Assembly: GCF_000384235.1 (NCBI RefSeq) | Contig: NZ_KB913033.1 | Coordinates: forward strand, 1,991,164 to 2,055,163 | DNA length: 64,000 nucleotides | DNA from: Hydrogenovibrio halophilus DSM 15072 | GTDB lineage: Bacteria > Pseudomonadota > Gammaproteobacteria > Thiomicrospirales > Thiomicrospiraceae | Direction: 5' to 3' | Shown: in pieces, positions 55,526-62,767 of the stretch | Layout of the letters: each line of letters opens with the position of its first letter | Numbering within the stretch: position 1 is the stretch's first letter | Notes under the pieces: model-generated | Told to the model about the DNA's origin: nothing | Database searches by the model: none | The model's input: the letters and a program-made list of their open reading frames with translations, nothing else | Position numbers and translations under genes: made by a program

Positions 55526-56629
55526 TTGTCGACTCATTCTCAGGATGCCAACGCCCCCACTTCCAACATTGTGCGCTTGCAGGCCAGTGTGCCTGACGAC
55601 GCCCTTGGACAGCGTCTGGATGCGGTGGTGGCCACCCTGTTTTCAGACTATTCGCGCAGTCAGTTGCAAAGCTGGATCAAGGAAGGTGCGCTGACTGTGA
55701 ACGCAGATGTGGTGACCAAACCCAACACCAAAGTGGTGGGCGGGGAAGCACTGCGGCTGGAGGCGGTGCCGGAAGATCGCACCGAAGTGATGCCCCAGGC
55801 GATTGATCTGGAAGTGGTGTATGAAGACGAGGCGCTGGTGGTGATCAACAAACCACCAGGCCTGGTGGTGCATCCCGGGGCCGGCAACCCGGACGCGACT
55901 CTGATGAACGCGCTTTTGTACCATTATCCGGCCCTGCAACAGGTGCCGCGGGCCGGGATTGTGCATCGACTGGATAAGGACACGTCGGGTCTGATGGTGG
56001 TCGCCAAAACCCTGACCGCCCAGGCGCATCTGGTGGATCAGTTGCAACGCCACGAAGTCGAGCGGGTGTACGATGCGGTGTTGGTGGGGCGGATGATTGC
56101 CGGGGGCACGGTGGACAAGCCCATCGGTCGCCATCCGCGCGACCGGAAACGCATGGCGGTGTTGGCGGTCGGCGGCAAACCGGCGGTGTCGCATTATCGG
56201 GTGAAAGAGCGCTTTCGCGGTCATACCTATGTGCGGGTGTCGCTGGAAACCGGGCGCACTCACCAGATTCGGGTGCATATGGCGCATTTGGGCTTTCCGC
56301 TGGTGGGCGATCCGGTCTATGGCGGCCGTCTGAAAATTCCCAAAAAAATGCTGCCAGAGTTTGTGGCGTTTGTGCGGGCCTTTCCACGTCAGGCGTTGCA
56401 TGCCGGGGTATTGAGTCTGGTTCACCCGGTCACCCGCAAAACCATCAAGTGGAAAGCCCCGGTACCGGACGACATGCTGGCACTGATGGACGTTCTGCGC
56501 GATGACATGGCCGATTACGATGCCCAGATGAATCAGCAATGGGACGGCGGCTATGACGAATTCGATCCCGATCACGGCGTGGAAGTGGAATGGGTGACCG
56601 ATGCCGACATTCCGGAAGAAAATCAATGA
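55526..56629 (+). CDS. rluD: 23S rRNA pseudouridine synthase D
   Basis: The 367-residue enzyme modifies the helix 69 uridines of 23S rRNA. The N-terminal S4 domain reads GQRLDAVVATLFSDYSRSQL to LTVNADVVTKPNTKV. The catalytic Asp is in GIVHRLDKDTSGLMVVAKT, and the RTHQIRVHMAHLGFPLVGDPVYGG tail block follows in two parts. Start is probably TTG 55526, as AAAGGAA lies six bases before it and no ATG fits. An exact palindrome (18-bp dyad) encodes P-P-G-L-V-V in the conserved INKPPGLVVHPG motif. It overlaps pgeF by ATGA. Confidence 0.95.
   Translation: MSTHSQDANAPTSNIVRLQASVPDDALGQRLDAVVATLFSDYSRSQLQSWIKEGALTVNADVVTKPNTKVVGGEALRLEAVPEDRTEVMPQAIDLEVVYEDEALVVINKPPGLVVHPGAGNPDATLMNALLYHYPALQQVPRAGIVHRLDKDTSGLMVVAKTLTAQAHLVDQLQRHEVERVYDAVLVGRMIAGGTVDKPIGRHPRDRKRMAVLAVGGKPAVSHYRVKERFRGHTYVRVSLETGRTHQIRVHMAHLGFPLVGDPVYGGRLKIPKKMLPEFVAFVRAFPRQALHAGVLSLVHPVTRKTIKWKAPVPDDMLALMDVLRDDMADYDAQMNQQWDGGYDEFDPDHGVEVEWVTDADIPEENQ
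55852..55869. repeat. ACCAGGCCTGGT palindrome, copy 14 (inside rluD, 18-bp dyad)
   Basis: Core at 55855-55866, extended by ACC/GGT. Read in frame 3 as P-G-L-V, coinciding with a motif that is conserved in RluD proteins in general, so this copy may be partly ancestral coding sequence. Confidence 0.95.
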
Positions 56630-57414
56630 CAGCCCCTAGTTCGGATCAACAACGTGAGTGGCAGCCCGCGATCAAAGCAATGACGCCCGACTGGACGCTT
56701 CCGGCAGGGGTTCGGGCCTGTTTTACCACTCGTGAAAACGGCGACAGTGTCGGGCCCTGGGCGGCTGGAAACCTGGCCGACCATGTCGGGGACGACCCTC
56801 AGGCCGTGTTGCGCAACCGCCAGGCTCTGCAATCGCAACTGGGCGCAGGGGTGACACCGGCCTGGTTGAGCCAGACCCACTCCACGCATTGTCAGACCCT
56901 GCAATCTACATTGCCCGCCGAACCGCCTCAGGCGGATGCAAGTTGGACTCGTGAAAAAGGGTTGGCCTGTGCGGTATTGACCGCCGATTGCGCGCCCATT
57001 CTCTTGACCGACGAAGCGGGCACAATGGTGGCGGCGATCCATGCGGGGTGGCGTGGGCTTGCGAACGGCATTGTCGCCGAGACACTGAAAAACATGCCGG
57101 TCCCGGCAGGGGCCCTGCGGGCATGGGTTGGCCCCACGATTGGCCCTGCGCATTTTGAAGTCGGCCCGGAGGTGTTGGCGCAGTTCAAAGCGAGGTTTGC
57201 GCAAGCCGATGCGTTTTTTCAACCAAACCGCTCAGGTCAGGAATCGCATTACCTTGCCAATTTACCAGGCCTGGTCAAAATCGCCTTGTTGCATGAAGGG
57301 GTGCGGGATGTGACCTTGAGCGGGTTGTGCACTTATGCCGATGCCGAGCGCTTTTACTCTTATCGACGGGACGGTCAGACCGGGCGTCAGGCCAGTCTGA
57401 TCTGGTTGACCTGA
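56626..57414 (+). CDS. pgeF: Polyphenol oxidase/YfiH-family protein (PgeF)
   Basis: The 262-residue single-domain protein carries the family's metal-site residues: SQTHSTHC (His), LTADCAPILL (Cys) and AIHAGWRGLANGIV (His). YfiH/PgeF removes misincorporated serine from peptidoglycan precursors in E. coli; family members also show purine-nucleoside and laccase-like activities. It overlaps rluD as ATGA, a widely conserved pair. Palindrome copy 15 is in frame 3 as L-P-G-L-V. Its stop is immediately adjacent (zero gap) to the convergent antiporter stop. Confidence 0.92.
   Translation: MTAPSSDQQREWQPAIKAMTPDWTLPAGVRACFTTRENGDSVGPWAAGNLADHVGDDPQAVLRNRQALQSQLGAGVTPAWLSQTHSTHCQTLQSTLPAEPPQADASWTREKGLACAVLTADCAPILLTDEAGTMVAAIHAGWRGLANGIVAETLKNMPVPAGALRAWVGPTIGPAHFEVGPEVLAQFKARFAQADAFFQPNRSGQESHYLANLPGLVKIALLHEGVRDVTLSGLCTYADAERFYSYRRDGQTGRQASLIWLT
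57264..57275. repeat. ACCAGGCCTGGT palindrome, copy 15 (inside pgeF)
   Basis: Exact core read in frame 3 (P-G-L-V), ~140 bases before the stop. Flanks do not extend the dyad. Confidence 0.95.
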
Positions 57415-59418
57415 TCAGTGTTTGCCGGTGTTGAGCACCGCTTCGAATTTTTCCAGTGATTCCGGCAGGCCCTGAGCGATGAGTACGTCTCGCGCCCGCA
57501 AACGGGTGCTCGAAGCCGGCTCGTCGCCACGCACACTGCCACGTTTGATTGACTTGACCACAATGCCCAGCGATTGCGTCGGCAGGTCAGCGAGGGTTTT
57601 GCCGACGGCGTGTGCGCCTTCGTCCAGTTCAAAGGGTTGAATCACCTGTCCGATCTGAGCATGATCAAACGGCACGGCATCGGTTTCGCCCAAGTACAGA
57701 CCTGATAGCAAACTGTAACGATCCTGCCGAGCCTCGCGCGTCAGGCGTAACACCTGGCTTGGCGGTTTGCCCAACATCATCAGAAGATGGGAAGAGAGCA
57801 TGATGCTGGCTTCGAAGGTGTCCGGGACCACTTCGGTGGCACCCGCTTCCAACAGTTCTTCCAGATGGCTTTCGTCTTGGGTGCGCACCAGTACCGGCAG
57901 ATCCGGCGCAATCGCGGTCAGGGTTTTGAGGGTTTTCATTGCAGCATGGTGGTCGTGGTGGGTGATGATCGCCACCTTGGCCCGGTGAATGTTGGTCGCT
58001 TCGATCAGGCTTTGCTTGGACGAGTCCCCGAAAAACACCGGCTCGCCACTCTGCTGAGCTTCTTTGACCCGTTTGATGTCCATGTCCAGCGCCACATAAG
58101 GCACATGCGCCTGTTTCAGAAACTTGGCGGTGGTCTGACCGACTCGCCCAAACCCGGTCAGCACCACATGATTGGACAGAAACTGACTTTCTTCCTTCAG
58201 TTCATGCGCCAGTTCGGCAAAATCGGTCTGATAGCTTTTCTTGAAAATGAACTGGGCAAAACGGCCGTTGTATTTGATCATCACCGGCGTCACCATCATG
58301 CTTAGCACGGTCACAGTCAGCAAAATCTGCCCCAGTGTTTCCGACAGCAACTGGTCACTGATGGCAATCGTCAGGATCACCAGGCCGAACTCCCCGACCT
58401 GAGCCAGTGAAAAGGCGGTACGCGCATTGACGCCGGCCGGGCGTTTGAATAGGGTCATGACGCCAAAAATCAAAAAGCCTTTCATTAGCATGATGCCCAG
58501 TGTGACCCCCAGTATGATCCACAAGTGGGATTCAAGGATGCTCGGTGAAATCATCATCCCGACGGTAATGAAAAACAGCCCCAGCAAGATGTCCTGAAAC
58601 GGACGGATGTCGGCTTCAATCTGGTGGCGGTATTCGGTTTCACCCAGCATCATCCCCGCCATAAACGCGCCGAGCGTCATGGAAATGCCCAGTTCTTCGG
58701 TAAAGGCGGCCGAGGCCAGCACCACCGTCAGCACCGTCAGGGTGAACAGTTCCTGTGATTTGGCCATGGCCACCTCGTGAAACAGCGGACGCAGCAGATA
58801 ACGTCCGGCCAGCAGCATCACCACCACCACTATGAGACCTTTGGCAAAGGCCCAACCCAACTCGGTGGCCAATGATTCCGCCGCACTTTCCGGTTGTGCC
58901 AGCGCCATGCCCAGTGCCGGAATCAGAATCAGCAGTGGGATGGCCATGATGTCTTGAAAAATCAGAATGCCGACCGTGGCCCGTCCGTGGCGGGTGTGAA
59001 TCTCGGATTGTTCGGTCAGTTGCTTGATCACAATGGCGGTGGAGGAAAGCGCAAACGCCCCGGCAATGACCACCGAGGTTTCAAAGTTGAAGTCCAGCAA
59101 TCGACTGAGGACATAAACGATCACAGCTGTCAGCCCCACCTGCAGGGCACCGTAACCAAATACCATGCGTCGCATCGCCACCATTTGCGACAGGGAAAAC
59201 TCCAGCCCGATTGCAAACAGCAGAAACACGATGCCGAATTCGGCCAGAAAGTGAATGCTGTCTTCGTTGGCGATCAACTCCAGGCCGTAAGGACCGACGA
59301 TGGCCCCGACGAGGATGTAGTTGAGGATCGGGGGTAAATGGACGCGCCGAGACACCGATACCAGTCCGACGGTGATGATCAGCAGAAAAACGATATTGAA
59401 AAGAATGTGATCAAACAT
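57415..59418 (-). CDS. Kef-type monovalent cation:proton antiporter (CPA2)
   Basis: The 667-residue protein has an N-terminal CPA2 membrane domain of about 12 helices (VGPYGLELIANEDSIHFLAEFG, GAFALSSTAIVIKQLTE, FGLVILTIAIS). A cytosolic RCK/TrkA-N domain with the nucleotide loop VLTGFGRVGQTTAKFL follows. A C-terminal TrkA-C-like domain from ~residue 585 completes it. It fits the KefB/KefC/YbaL group of potassium efflux systems. No ancillary KefF/KefG flavoprotein gene is adjacent, so the subgroup is unsettled. Separated from nadC by 15 bases on the same strand. Confidence 0.9.
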   Translation of the reverse strand: MFDHILFNIVFLLIITVGLVSVSRRVHLPPILNYILVGAIVGPYGLELIANEDSIHFLAEFGIVFLLFAIGLEFSLSQMVAMRRMVFGYGALQVGLTAVIVYVLSRLLDFNFETSVVIAGAFALSSTAIVIKQLTEQSEIHTRHGRATVGILIFQDIMAIPLLILIPALGMALAQPESAAESLATELGWAFAKGLIVVVVMLLAGRYLLRPLFHEVAMAKSQELFTLTVLTVVLASAAFTEELGISMTLGAFMAGMMLGETEYRHQIEADIRPFQDILLGLFFITVGMMISPSILESHLWIILGVTLGIMLMKGFLIFGVMTLFKRPAGVNARTAFSLAQVGEFGLVILTIAISDQLLSETLGQILLTVTVLSMMVTPVMIKYNGRFAQFIFKKSYQTDFAELAHELKEESQFLSNHVVLTGFGRVGQTTAKFLKQAHVPYVALDMDIKRVKEAQQSGEPVFFGDSSKQSLIEATNIHRAKVAIITHHDHHAAMKTLKTLTAIAPDLPVLVRTQDESHLEELLEAGATEVVPDTFEASIMLSSHLLMMLGKPPSQVLRLTREARQDRYSLLSGLYLGETDAVPFDHAQIGQVIQPFELDEGAHAVGKTLADLPTQSLGIVVKSIKRGSVRGDEPASSTRLRARDVLIAQGLPESLEKFEAVLNTGKH

Positions 59419-59433
59419 GATGGGGTTCGCTTC

Positions 59434-60312
59434 TTAACGGATGGGGGTGTCAGGCAGTTCAAACCGCATGGAGTAGTCAATCGCTTGAAGATGCTTGGTG
59501 ATGGCACCGGTGGACACAAAATCCACGCCCGTCTGACCCAATTGAGGGCATTGCGACAGGGTAACATTGCCCGAAGCTTCCAGCTTGGGTGGCGTCGGGC
59601 GCTTGGTCTGGGCCTGCACCCAGTTCACCGCTTCTTTGATCTGCACCAGAGAAAAGTTGTCGAGCATGATGGTGTCGGCCCCGCTTTCATAAGCTTCGGC
59701 CAGTTCCGCCATGGTTTCGGTTTCCACTTCCACCATCACTTCCGGGTGTTGCTGTCGGGCCTGTCTGGCCGCCTGGGCAATGCCGCCTGCGGCCATAATG
59801 TGGTTTTCCTTGATCAGAATGGCGTCATACAGGCCCACCCGGTGGTTTTGTCCGCCGCCGGTTTTGACGGCGTATTTCTGAGCCAGGCGCAGCCCCGGCA
59901 GGGTCTTGCGCGTGTCCAGCAGGCGGGTGTGGTCACTGTCGAGCGCCTCAACATATCGGCGGGTGACACTGGCGGTACCGGACAGGGTCTGCAGAAAGTT
60001 CAATGCGGTGCGTTCGCCGGTCAATAACGACGCCGCCTCTCCCCGCAAGCGGCAGATGATCGTGTCCGCCGACACGCAATCGCCTTCTTCACAGGCCCAG
60101 TCAATGCGCACGCTCGGGTCCAGCTGGGCAAACACCTGATCAAACCAGGGACGGCCACAGACCACGGCCGCCTCCTTGGCTGTGACCGTGGCGGTGGCCG
60201 GGCCGGCGGGTACCAGTGCGGCGGTAAGATCGCCCTGACCGATGTCTTCGTTCAAAGCATTGGCCACGTCTGCTGACAAGCTGTGGAAATAATCGATGTT
60301 GCGTTGACCCAT
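59434..60312 (-). CDS. nadC: Nicotinate-nucleotide pyrophosphorylase (quinolinate PRTase)
   Basis: Decarboxylating phosphoribosyltransferase of 292 residues making nicotinate mononucleotide from quinolinate. The N-terminal EDIGQGDLTAALVP, the substrate-binding TRKTLPGLRLAQKYAVKTGGGQNH split over two stretches, HRVGLYDAILIKENHI, and the PRPP-site VEVETETMAE are all intact. ATG 60312 (MGQRNIDYFHSL) is chosen; the longer open frame crosses the promoter region. It diverges from ampD, a conserved gammaproteobacterial neighbour, with an inverted repeat around the promoter. Confidence 0.96.
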   Translation of the reverse strand: MGQRNIDYFHSLSADVANALNEDIGQGDLTAALVPAGPATATVTAKEAAVVCGRPWFDQVFAQLDPSVRIDWACEEGDCVSADTIICRLRGEAASLLTGERTALNFLQTLSGTASVTRRYVEALDSDHTRLLDTRKTLPGLRLAQKYAVKTGGGQNHRVGLYDAILIKENHIMAAGGIAQAARQARQQHPEVMVEVETETMAELAEAYESGADTIMLDNFSLVQIKEAVNWVQAQTKRPTPPKLEASGNVTLSQCPQLGQTGVDFVSTGAITKHLQAIDYSMRFELPDTPIR

Positions 60313-60338
60313 AATCCGGCGCTTTCTTTCCGTGAAAA

Positions 60339-60358
60339 CCGCCATTATACTATGGCGG
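60339..60358 (-). promoter_or_regulatory. nadC promoter core within a 7-bp inverted repeat
   Basis: CCGCCAT, six bases, ATGGCGG. On the minus strand the centre reads TATAAT (60344-60349) as a nadC -10 box, 32 bases before the nadC ATG. On the plus strand it reads TATACT toward ampD. A dyad centred on a -10 box is a plausible operator or may be chance. Confidence 0.4.
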
Positions 60359-60433
60359 ATACGGTTTGCGGGGCGAGCACCGCTTCCCGGCAAAAAATTC
60401 ACACCAATTATAAAGATTTTCTGTAGCGGTTTT

Positions 60434-60994
60434 ATGCCCCAGGCACACACAGCCATCGAAATTGATTCCCGGACCCACTGTCTGAACGAGGCGCGGTTTA
60501 TCCCCAGCCCCAATGCCGATGATCGACCGGACGCGTCAGACATCTCTCTGGTGGTGATTCACGGGATCAGCCTGCCGCCCGGACAGTTTCAGACCGAAGG
60601 CGTTACCCAGCTGTTTACCAATGCGCTGGACCCGTGGGAGCATCCTTATTACGCCGAAATTCAGGATTTGAAAGTGTCTTCGCATCTGTTTATTCGTCGA
60701 GATGGCGAATTGATTCAGTATGTGCCGTTCAACCGGCGGGCCTGGCATGCAGGGCAGTCGCAATGGCAAGGACGAACGGGCTGCAATGATTTTGCCATTG
60801 GCATCGAACTGGAGGGCACCGATACCCTGGCCTATGATCCGCGCCAATACCGTCAGTTGAATCGAGTGCTGGCCGCGCTCGGTCGAGCTTACCCGCGCTT
60901 GTCGAATCGGTGTCTGGTCGGACACAGCGATATTGCCCCGGGACGCAAAACCGATCCGGGCGAGGCGTTTGACTGGTCGCAGGTGACTTTCTGA
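60434..60994 (+). CDS. ampD: 1,6-anhydro-N-acetylmuramyl-L-alanine amidase
   Basis: Cytoplasmic zinc amidase of 186 residues that recycles anhydromuropeptides and keeps AmpR-type beta-lactamase regulation off. Zinc ligands are the His of VVIHGISLPPG and the His and Asp of VGHSDIAPGRKTDPGEAF. NRRAWHAGQSQWQGR and FAIGIELEG are diagnostic blocks. ATG 60434 (MPQAHTAIEID) gives the E. coli length. It diverges from nadC and converges with the small Cys protein. Confidence 0.95.
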   Translation: MPQAHTAIEIDSRTHCLNEARFIPSPNADDRPDASDISLVVIHGISLPPGQFQTEGVTQLFTNALDPWEHPYYAEIQDLKVSSHLFIRRDGELIQYVPFNRRAWHAGQSQWQGRTGCNDFAIGIELEGTDTLAYDPRQYRQLNRVLAALGRAYPRLSNRCLVGHSDIAPGRKTDPGEAFDWSQVTF

Positions 60995-61029
60995 TTGTGA
61001 TCGATTTTTTTTGATCTGCTTGGGAGACC

Positions 61030-61260
61030 TCAGGCAATCCAGCCTTTTTTGGGCTTGTTGGACTGGTAGCGCCGCTTGGGCAGGAATTTCAGACAGGGCC
61101 GACCGGAAGACTCCAGCACCACGGCGCTGGGCATTTGCGTGGTTTTGAACCCGAACGCTTTGCAGCCACGTGGGTTGCTTTCGTCCCAGGTAATGTAAAA
61201 ATGCTGGCATTGAAAGCAGTCAATCAGCTTGGCGCGCTCGGCATCATTGGTCTGACTCAT
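61030..61260 (-). CDS. Small conserved Cys-rich protein, 76 residues
   Basis: The short cytoplasmic protein has CFQCQHFYITWDESNPRGCK and a later GRPCLKF, giving four Cys residues (C-x2-C, C, C) that look like a metal site. I recognise this as an uncharacterised small family in proteobacteria with the same CQHFYITWD and GxxC pattern, but no function is known to me. A basic C-terminus (PKRRYQSNKPKKG) suggests nucleic-acid contact. It is a separate unit facing ampD. Confidence 0.75.
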   Translation of the reverse strand: MSQTNDAERAKLIDCFQCQHFYITWDESNPRGCKAFGFKTTQMPSAVVLESSGRPCLKFLPKRRYQSNKPKKGWIA

Positions 61261-61433
61261 TGGACCTCATTAATCTTTTTTCTCTGGAAAGGGTGTGTCA
61301 GATGATAAAATCCATGCCCATAAAGTCAAGGGCAACATTCCGGACCAGCTGCATGGATTGCAACCTGTCCCGGTGATCCGTATGATAATTGTACAAGCAA
61401 ATTGACCCATAAAATCAAACAAAAGGAAGCAGC

Positions 61434-61952
61434 ATGAGTAAAGTCGGATTGTTTTATGGCACCGATACAGGCAACACCGAACGAGTGGCCGATATGATCA
61501 AGGACAAGCTGGGCGCAGACATGGTCGAGGTCCACGACATTGCCACAGCCTCCCCGGACGATTTTGCTCAATACGATAAAATCATTTTGGGACAGCCCAC
61601 ATGGTATTACGGTGAGCTTCAGTCCAGCTGGGACGATTTCTGGGACGAATTCAAGACGGTCGACTTTACCGGAAAAACCGTGGCCTGTTTTGGTCTGGGC
61701 GATCAGGCGGATTACGCCGAATACTTTCTCGATGCCATGGGCTTTATGCACGATATCGCGGTGGAAAACGGTGCCACCCCGGCTGGCTATTGGTCCACAG
61801 ACGGCTATGAATTCGATGAGTCCAAGGCGGTCACCGAAGACGAGGAATTTTTCGTGGGGCTGGCCATTGACGAAGATCAGCAACCGGAACTGACCGCAGG
61901 ACGGATTGATGCCTGGGTGGATCAGATCAAGGAAGAAATGGCACTGAGCTAA
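61434..61952 (+). CDS. fldA: Flavodoxin (long-chain)
   Basis: FMN electron carrier of 172 residues. The phosphate-binding loop GLFYGTDTGNTERVA starts the protein, with LGQPTWYYGELQSSWDDFWDE and CFGLGDQADYAEYFLDAMGF giving the FMN ring contacts. The ~20-residue insertion defines the long-chain class. AAAGGAAG precedes the ATG. It could serve IspG/IspH, BioB or nitrogenase-type partners; none is adjacent. A strong terminator and palindrome copy 16 follow. Confidence 0.94.
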   Translation: MSKVGLFYGTDTGNTERVADMIKDKLGADMVEVHDIATASPDDFAQYDKIILGQPTWYYGELQSSWDDFWDEFKTVDFTGKTVACFGLGDQADYAEYFLDAMGFMHDIAVENGATPAGYWSTDGYEFDESKAVTEDEEFFVGLAIDEDQQPELTAGRIDAWVDQIKEEMALS

Positions 61953-61981
61953 GTCTCGACGTTTTCAGAAAATGCCATAAC

Positions 61982-62008
61982 AACGGCCCGGAAATTCCGG
62001 GCCGTTTT
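61982..62008. terminator. Rho-independent terminator after flavodoxin
   Basis: Twelve-base G+C-rich stem AACGGCCCGGAA / TTCCGGGCCGTT with a minimal loop, followed by TTGTTTT. Palindrome copy 16 is 24 bases further on. Confidence 0.93.
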
Positions 62009-62032
62009 GTTTTGTGAGTCTGAAAAAAGCAA

Positions 62033-62054
62033 AAACCACCAGGCCTGGTGGTTT
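62033..62054. repeat. ACCAGGCCTGGT palindrome, copy 16 (22-bp dyad)
   Basis: Core at 62038-62049, extended by AAACC/GGTTT to a 22-bp perfect dyad. It lies ten bases beyond the hflD stop and 80 bases after the flavodoxin stop. Twenty-five of the 28 bases of copies 2 and 4 are shared. Confidence 0.96.
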
Positions 62055-62063
62055 GGATGGTTG

Positions 62064-62741
62064 TCAGTGGGTTGGCCCATCGTCAGGCGATGGGCGTTCC
62101 GGTGTTTCGCGGGGGCGGTGCAGAGCCTGAATGGCCTGCAGGTATTTTTTGCGGCTGAGCAACAGTCCCCAGCGGGTACCGCCGACCTGTCGCCACAGCA
62201 GGGCGGCGCGAAGCCCGGCCAGCAGCAGCGCCCGGATTTTGTTGGCGGTTTTCGGGTTCTGCAGGTGGCCGTGCTGACCGTTGACCATGATCCGCGGGTT
62301 GATCTGACTGATGTTGTCGCTGTAAGCCCGCGCCAGCGTCGCAATCACGTTTTCATGGTAGTCGCCAAAGTGGCTGCGCTGACCGCGCGACGATTCAATG
62401 GTATGACTGACCTTTTCCAGCACGCCTTGCTTGGACACGTTTTTTTCCAGAATCATCAGACTGAGCACGTACTTGGTGACTTCAATATTGCGGTTGCTGG
62501 CCGTCTGAGCCCCGCGCATCTGATTGAGCAGGGTTTCCACCCCCAGCTGAATATTGGCCACATCGCCGCCAAACACATCCAGCGTCTGTTCCGGGTTGTC
62601 GCAATAAAGCGAATCGATGGTGGCCTGATAGGCATGGGACGGTGCCTGACCGGTGGTGGCCAGTTCAAACACCAGTTGGGCCGCCTGGTAAATGCCGCTC
62701 AGGGCAATGGCTTTGTCGTGAAAGGTGTAAGCGTTGCTCAT
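62064..62741 (-). CDS. hflD: High-frequency lysogenization protein HflD homologue
   Basis: The 225-residue helical peripheral membrane protein matches HflD: N-terminal YTFHDKAIALSGIYQAAQLV, DNPEQTLDVFGGDVANIQLG, RYVLSLMILEKNV-type helix and IRALLLAGLRAALLWRQVGG. In E. coli HflD binds lambda CII; its native role is unclear. It lies 26 bases downstream of mnmA, the conserved mnmA-hflD pair, but the usual third gene purB is replaced here by palindrome copy 16 and the flavodoxin gene. Confidence 0.93.
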   Translation of the reverse strand: MSNAYTFHDKAIALSGIYQAAQLVFELATTGQAPSHAYQATIDSLYCDNPEQTLDVFGGDVANIQLGVETLLNQMRGAQTASNRNIEVTKYVLSLMILEKNVSKQGVLEKVSHTIESSRGQRSHFGDYHENVIATLARAYSDNISQINPRIMVNGQHGHLQNPKTANKIRALLLAGLRAALLWRQVGGTRWGLLLSRKKYLQAIQALHRPRETPERPSPDDGPTH

Positions 62742-62767
62742 ATTAAGGCCTTTGAATCAAAATTGGG

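Noticed and set aside
762-62049. REP/BIME or CRISPR explanation for the palindromes
   Set aside because: REP units are longer, imperfect and strictly extragenic; CRISPR repeats are regularly spaced with spacers. Here a short perfect dyad is scattered at irregular kb intervals and also lies in coding sequence.
762-62049. SlmA-, MatP- or Noc-type site as the identity of the palindrome
   Set aside because: The consensus sequences I know for these factors differ from ACCAGGCCTGGT, and one copy per ~4 kb is much denser than such sites. A different organising protein remains possible.
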